From positions 6,792 to 70,791 of the forward strand of contig JANNDY010000048.1 of the NCBI GenBank assembly GCA_031378345.1: a stretch of 64,000 bases of DNA, given 5' to 3'. The DNA is from Emticicia sp031378345 (lineage in GTDB: Bacteria > Bacteroidota > Bacteroidia > Cytophagales > Spirosomataceae). Under the pieces are notes generated by a model that saw only the letters and a list, made by a program, of their open reading frames with translations, was not told where the DNA came from and searched no databases. Below, piece by piece: positions 61,686 through 64,000 of this stretch. Position numbers and translations under genes: made by a program. The stretch's first letter is position 1; each line of letters starts with the position of its first letter.

Positions 61686-63032
61686 AATATGAAACAAGTT
61701 CCTATTATTGACTTAAATACCGCCGCCAAAATGGTAAAAGAAGGCGATAGATTACTACAAGGTGGTTTTGGTATGACAGGAAACCCTGTTCACCTCATGC
61801 ACGCTTTGGCAGAAATTGGCACAAAAAACCTCACTTTTATTGGCAATAATACTGGCGAACCTGGGCTTGGCGGAGATAGACTTTTGGCAAATGGTCAGTT
61901 GAAAAAAATCATTGGTTCATTTTTTACTTCCAATCCAAATGCCGTGAAAGCAGTGCAAACTGGCTTGGTTGAGTCCGAGCTTTTGCCACAAGGTACACTT
62001 GCCGAAGCAATTCGTGCGGGAGGTGCAGGAATCGGCGGTTTTTATACCCCAACTTCGGCAGGGACACTCATTGCAAAAGACCGTGAAACCAAAATTATTG
62101 ATGGCGTTGAGCAGGTTTTTATCAAAGGAATTCGTGCAAATGTTGCCTTTATTCGTGCGTGGAGAGCCGACACCGCAGGAAATCTACAATATCGAATGAC
62201 CGAAAATAATTTCAATAAAGCAATGGCAACTGCAGCCGATTTGGTCATTGCCGAAGTCGAAGAAATTGTTGAAGTTGGCAAAATTTCCCCAGAATTTATT
62301 CATACACAAGGTTGTTTTGTAGATTATTTGGTAGAAGCAAAACTAACACTTGACGATTTGGGTATGTCTGCCTCAGTTTCAACTTCCAAAAAAGTTGATG
62401 AGAGCAGAATGAACATGGCACGCCGAGCTTTGCAAGAACTAAAAAAAGGAGATGTAGTAAATCTCGGCATCGGGATTCCGACTTTGGTGGCAGATTTGAT
62501 TACCGAAGAACACGGAATTATTCTTCATACCGAAAACGGTATGTTGGGCGTTGGTCCAGTGCCAACAGATGGTGGCGGAGCAATGGATTATCCTGTAAAT
62601 GCTGGCAAAATTCCCGTAACTGCCCTCAAAGGAAGTTCTTATTTTGATAGTGCCGATTCGTTTGCAATGATTCGTGGCGGGCATATTGATGTCGCAATTA
62701 TGGGTGGTTTGGAAGTTGATGAAGCGGCAAATTTGGCAAACTGGGCAGTTCCGGGAAAACCTCTTTTGGGCGTTGGCGGTGCAATGGACTTGGCAAAAGG
62801 AGCAAAACGCTTAATAATTACTATGACTCACACAAATCCTGATGGCTCGTCGAAAGTTGTACCAACTTGTATTTTGCCACTCACCGCTTCCGATGTTGTA
62901 GATATGGTCATTACAGACTTGGCAGTTTTTGCTTTTCCCGCAGGAAAATTAACCTTAATCGAACTCATGCCCAATGCAACTTTGGAAGAAGTTAGAGCAA
63001 AAACAAGTGCGAGTTTTGAGGAGAAATTGTGA
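61674..63032 (+). CDS. pcaIJ: 3-oxoadipate CoA-transferase, fused A and B subunits
   Basis: The 452-residue product is taken from the ATG at 61674; the ATG at 61689 (MKQVPIIDL) is equally possible because the first lies inside repeat array I. Subunit A half: LLQGGFGMTGNPVHLMHAL, AIRAGGAGIGGFYTPTSAGT. Subunit B half: DVVNLGIGIPTLVADL, with the catalytic Glu in HTENGMLGVGP and GGHIDVAIMGGLEVDE. It activates 3-oxoadipate with succinyl-CoA. By context this is PcaIJ, although the family also includes acetoacetate and other 3-oxoacid transferases. The thiolase needed next (PcaF) is not in view. Confidence 0.88.
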   Translation: MSFKNMKQVPIIDLNTAAKMVKEGDRLLQGGFGMTGNPVHLMHALAEIGTKNLTFIGNNTGEPGLGGDRLLANGQLKKIIGSFFTSNPNAVKAVQTGLVESELLPQGTLAEAIRAGGAGIGGFYTPTSAGTLIAKDRETKIIDGVEQVFIKGIRANVAFIRAWRADTAGNLQYRMTENNFNKAMATAADLVIAEVEEIVEVGKISPEFIHTQGCFVDYLVEAKLTLDDLGMSASVSTSKKVDESRMNMARRALQELKKGDVVNLGIGIPTLVADLITEEHGIILHTENGMLGVGPVPTDGGGAMDYPVNAGKIPVTALKGSSYFDSADSFAMIRGGHIDVAIMGGLEVDEAANLANWAVPGKPLLGVGGAMDLAKGAKRLIITMTHTNPDGSSKVVPTCILPLTASDVVDMVITDLAVFAFPAGKLTLIELMPNATLEEVRAKTSASFEEKL

Positions 63033-63091
63033 ATTTAGCTAAATTTGGATATTTAATCAATTTTTCTTTATTTTGATAAAAAATTAAGAAA

Positions 63092-63865
63092 ATGGAAATA
63101 AATCGAATTTTAGAAACTAACATCAAAAAATACTTGGTTTCGGGCAAAGTGAATGTGCTTTACGGAGCGAGAAGGGTTGGGAAAACTTTCTTGATAAAAA
63201 AAATTGAAAAAGATTTAGGTTTAAAAACTTTATGGATAAACGGTGAAGACCTTTATTACCAAAAAGAATTGGAAGTAAGAAGTGTGATAAATTATAAAAG
63301 GCTATTTTCTCACATTGATTTGCTAATAATTGATGAAGCACAGGTAATACCAAATATAGGGAGAATATTAAAATTGATTGTTGATGAAATTCCTGAGTTA
63401 AAAATAATTGCAAGTGGCTCTTCGGCATTCGATTTAAGTAATAAATTGGGCGAGCCTTTGGTTGGGCGAGCACATTGGCATGAACTTTTCCCTTTTGCAC
63501 AAACAGAACTAAAAAAACATGAAAATTTGTTTGAAATACGTTCAAAAATGGAAGAAAGGATAATCTACGGTAGCTATCCAGAGGTGTATAATTTAGAAAA
63601 TATTGATGATAAAGCTAAATATCTAAAAAATTTAGTTACAACCTACCTTTTGAAAGATATTATCAATTATGAAGGAATAAGAAATTCATCAAAAATCTAT
63701 GACTTAATTAAACTTGTTGCTTACCAAATTGGTAAAGAAGTTTCTTTGCAAGAACTGAGCAATCAATTAGAAATAAGCAAAATTACAGTCGAGAAATATT
63801 TAGATTTATTAGAAAAAGTATATGTTTTGAAGAAAATAAGAGGTTTTAGTAAAAATTTAAGGTAA
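63092..63865 (+). pseudogene. AAA ATPase of the DUF4143 type, 3' end cut off
   Basis: 257 residues remain of a family usually near 380. Walker A is GARRVGKTF, Walker B LLIIDEAQVIPN, sensor IIASGSSAFDLS; GRAHWHELFPFAQTEL is typical. The winged-helix start IGKEVSLQELSNQLEISKIT is present, but the DUF4143 nuclease-like domain is lost. The frame stops right after KKIRGFSKNLR, 1 base from the stop codon of a transposase-like frame on the other strand, so an insertion sequence probably split it. The remainder may lie beyond the window. Confidence 0.75.
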
Positions 63866-64000
63866 TTATTTGGCATCTGCCCATTGAAACTGTTTTTCAA
63901 AGACAGATTTCAGATTTTGGAAAGGATTTTGGTTTTGTTTTCTGATAGTAGAGATAAAACCTTGAATACGGGCATAGTGATTTGCTCCAGCCACAGTTCT
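63866..64000 (-). mobile_element. Partial transposase-like C terminus (IS66-like, tentative)
   Basis: The last 44 residues of a minus-strand frame are in view: RTVAGANHYARIQGFISTIR followed by KQNQNPFQNLKSVF. The GAxxYARIxxFISTxRK pattern is like the C terminus of IS66-family transposases. No inverted repeat can be tested because only one end is inside the window. It adjoins the truncated ATPase. Confidence 0.5.

Overview
The window is AT-rich DNA from a member of the Bacteroidota, probably Cytophagia-like. Pointers are the CHU_C/type B (type IX secretion) C-terminal domain at 17.9-18.2 kb, TAnnTTTG-type -7 promoter elements, an LpxC-FabZ fusion in an lpxD/lpxC-fabZ/lpxA cluster, LytTR-type two-component genes, and a plug-domain protein of the SusC type. 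The genus cannot be fixed from sequence reading alone.

Layout. (1) 0-18.2 kb: five very large exported proteins and one small cytosolic one, all on +, ending at a terminator and a minus-strand CAU tRNA. They are a beta-roll head-repeat protein, a 2403-residue Ig-repeat protein ending in a HINT domain and an HNH-like toxin domain, its probable immunity protein, two large exported proteins of unknown role, and a type IX-sorted protein. (2) 18.6-24.2 kb: HD phosphohydrolase, lpxD, lpxC-fabZ, lpxA and an ABC ATPase (lipid A synthesis). (3) 24.2-34.9 kb: small housekeeping and regulatory genes, queG, VanZ, a PLP decarboxylase, and a TonB-plug protein whose signal peptide is frameshifted at a poly-A tract. 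(4) 34.9-45.7 kb: Rrf2 regulator, M23 and NlpC/P60 peptidases, GH127, a LytS/LytR pair, a beta-propeller protein, and a paired dihaem cytochrome and beta-helix protein. (5) 45.7-54.2 kb: small ORF, NarL-type two-component system, nucleoside-recognition transporter, VanX-like peptidase, LytTR regulator, pheS and hemF. (6) 54.3-63.0 kb: hisC, then a complete-looking 4-hydroxybenzoate/protocatechuate route (AraC regulator, pcaH, pcaG, pcaB, pcaDC fusion, pobA, pcaIJ fusion; the thiolase pcaF is not in the window). (7) The right edge has an AAA ATPase cut short by what looks like the end of an insertion sequence.

The most unusual signal is not a gene. From about 22 kb onward, seven intergenic gaps carry two facing arrays of degenerate 7-bp tandem units. 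The arms are inverted copies of each other, the unit sequence differs from locus to locus, and the arms run into the stop or start codons of the flanking genes. A second layer consists of short GC-rich palindromes, several of which sit in frame inside conserved genes (pcaB twice, pcaDC, hemF, the PLP decarboxylase, an ABC ATPase, a cytochrome) and add 9-30 codons each. One 33-bp palindrome occurs both between genes and, base for base, as 11 codons of pcaB. I saw neither class in the first 18 kb, which agrees with a different history for the toxin region.
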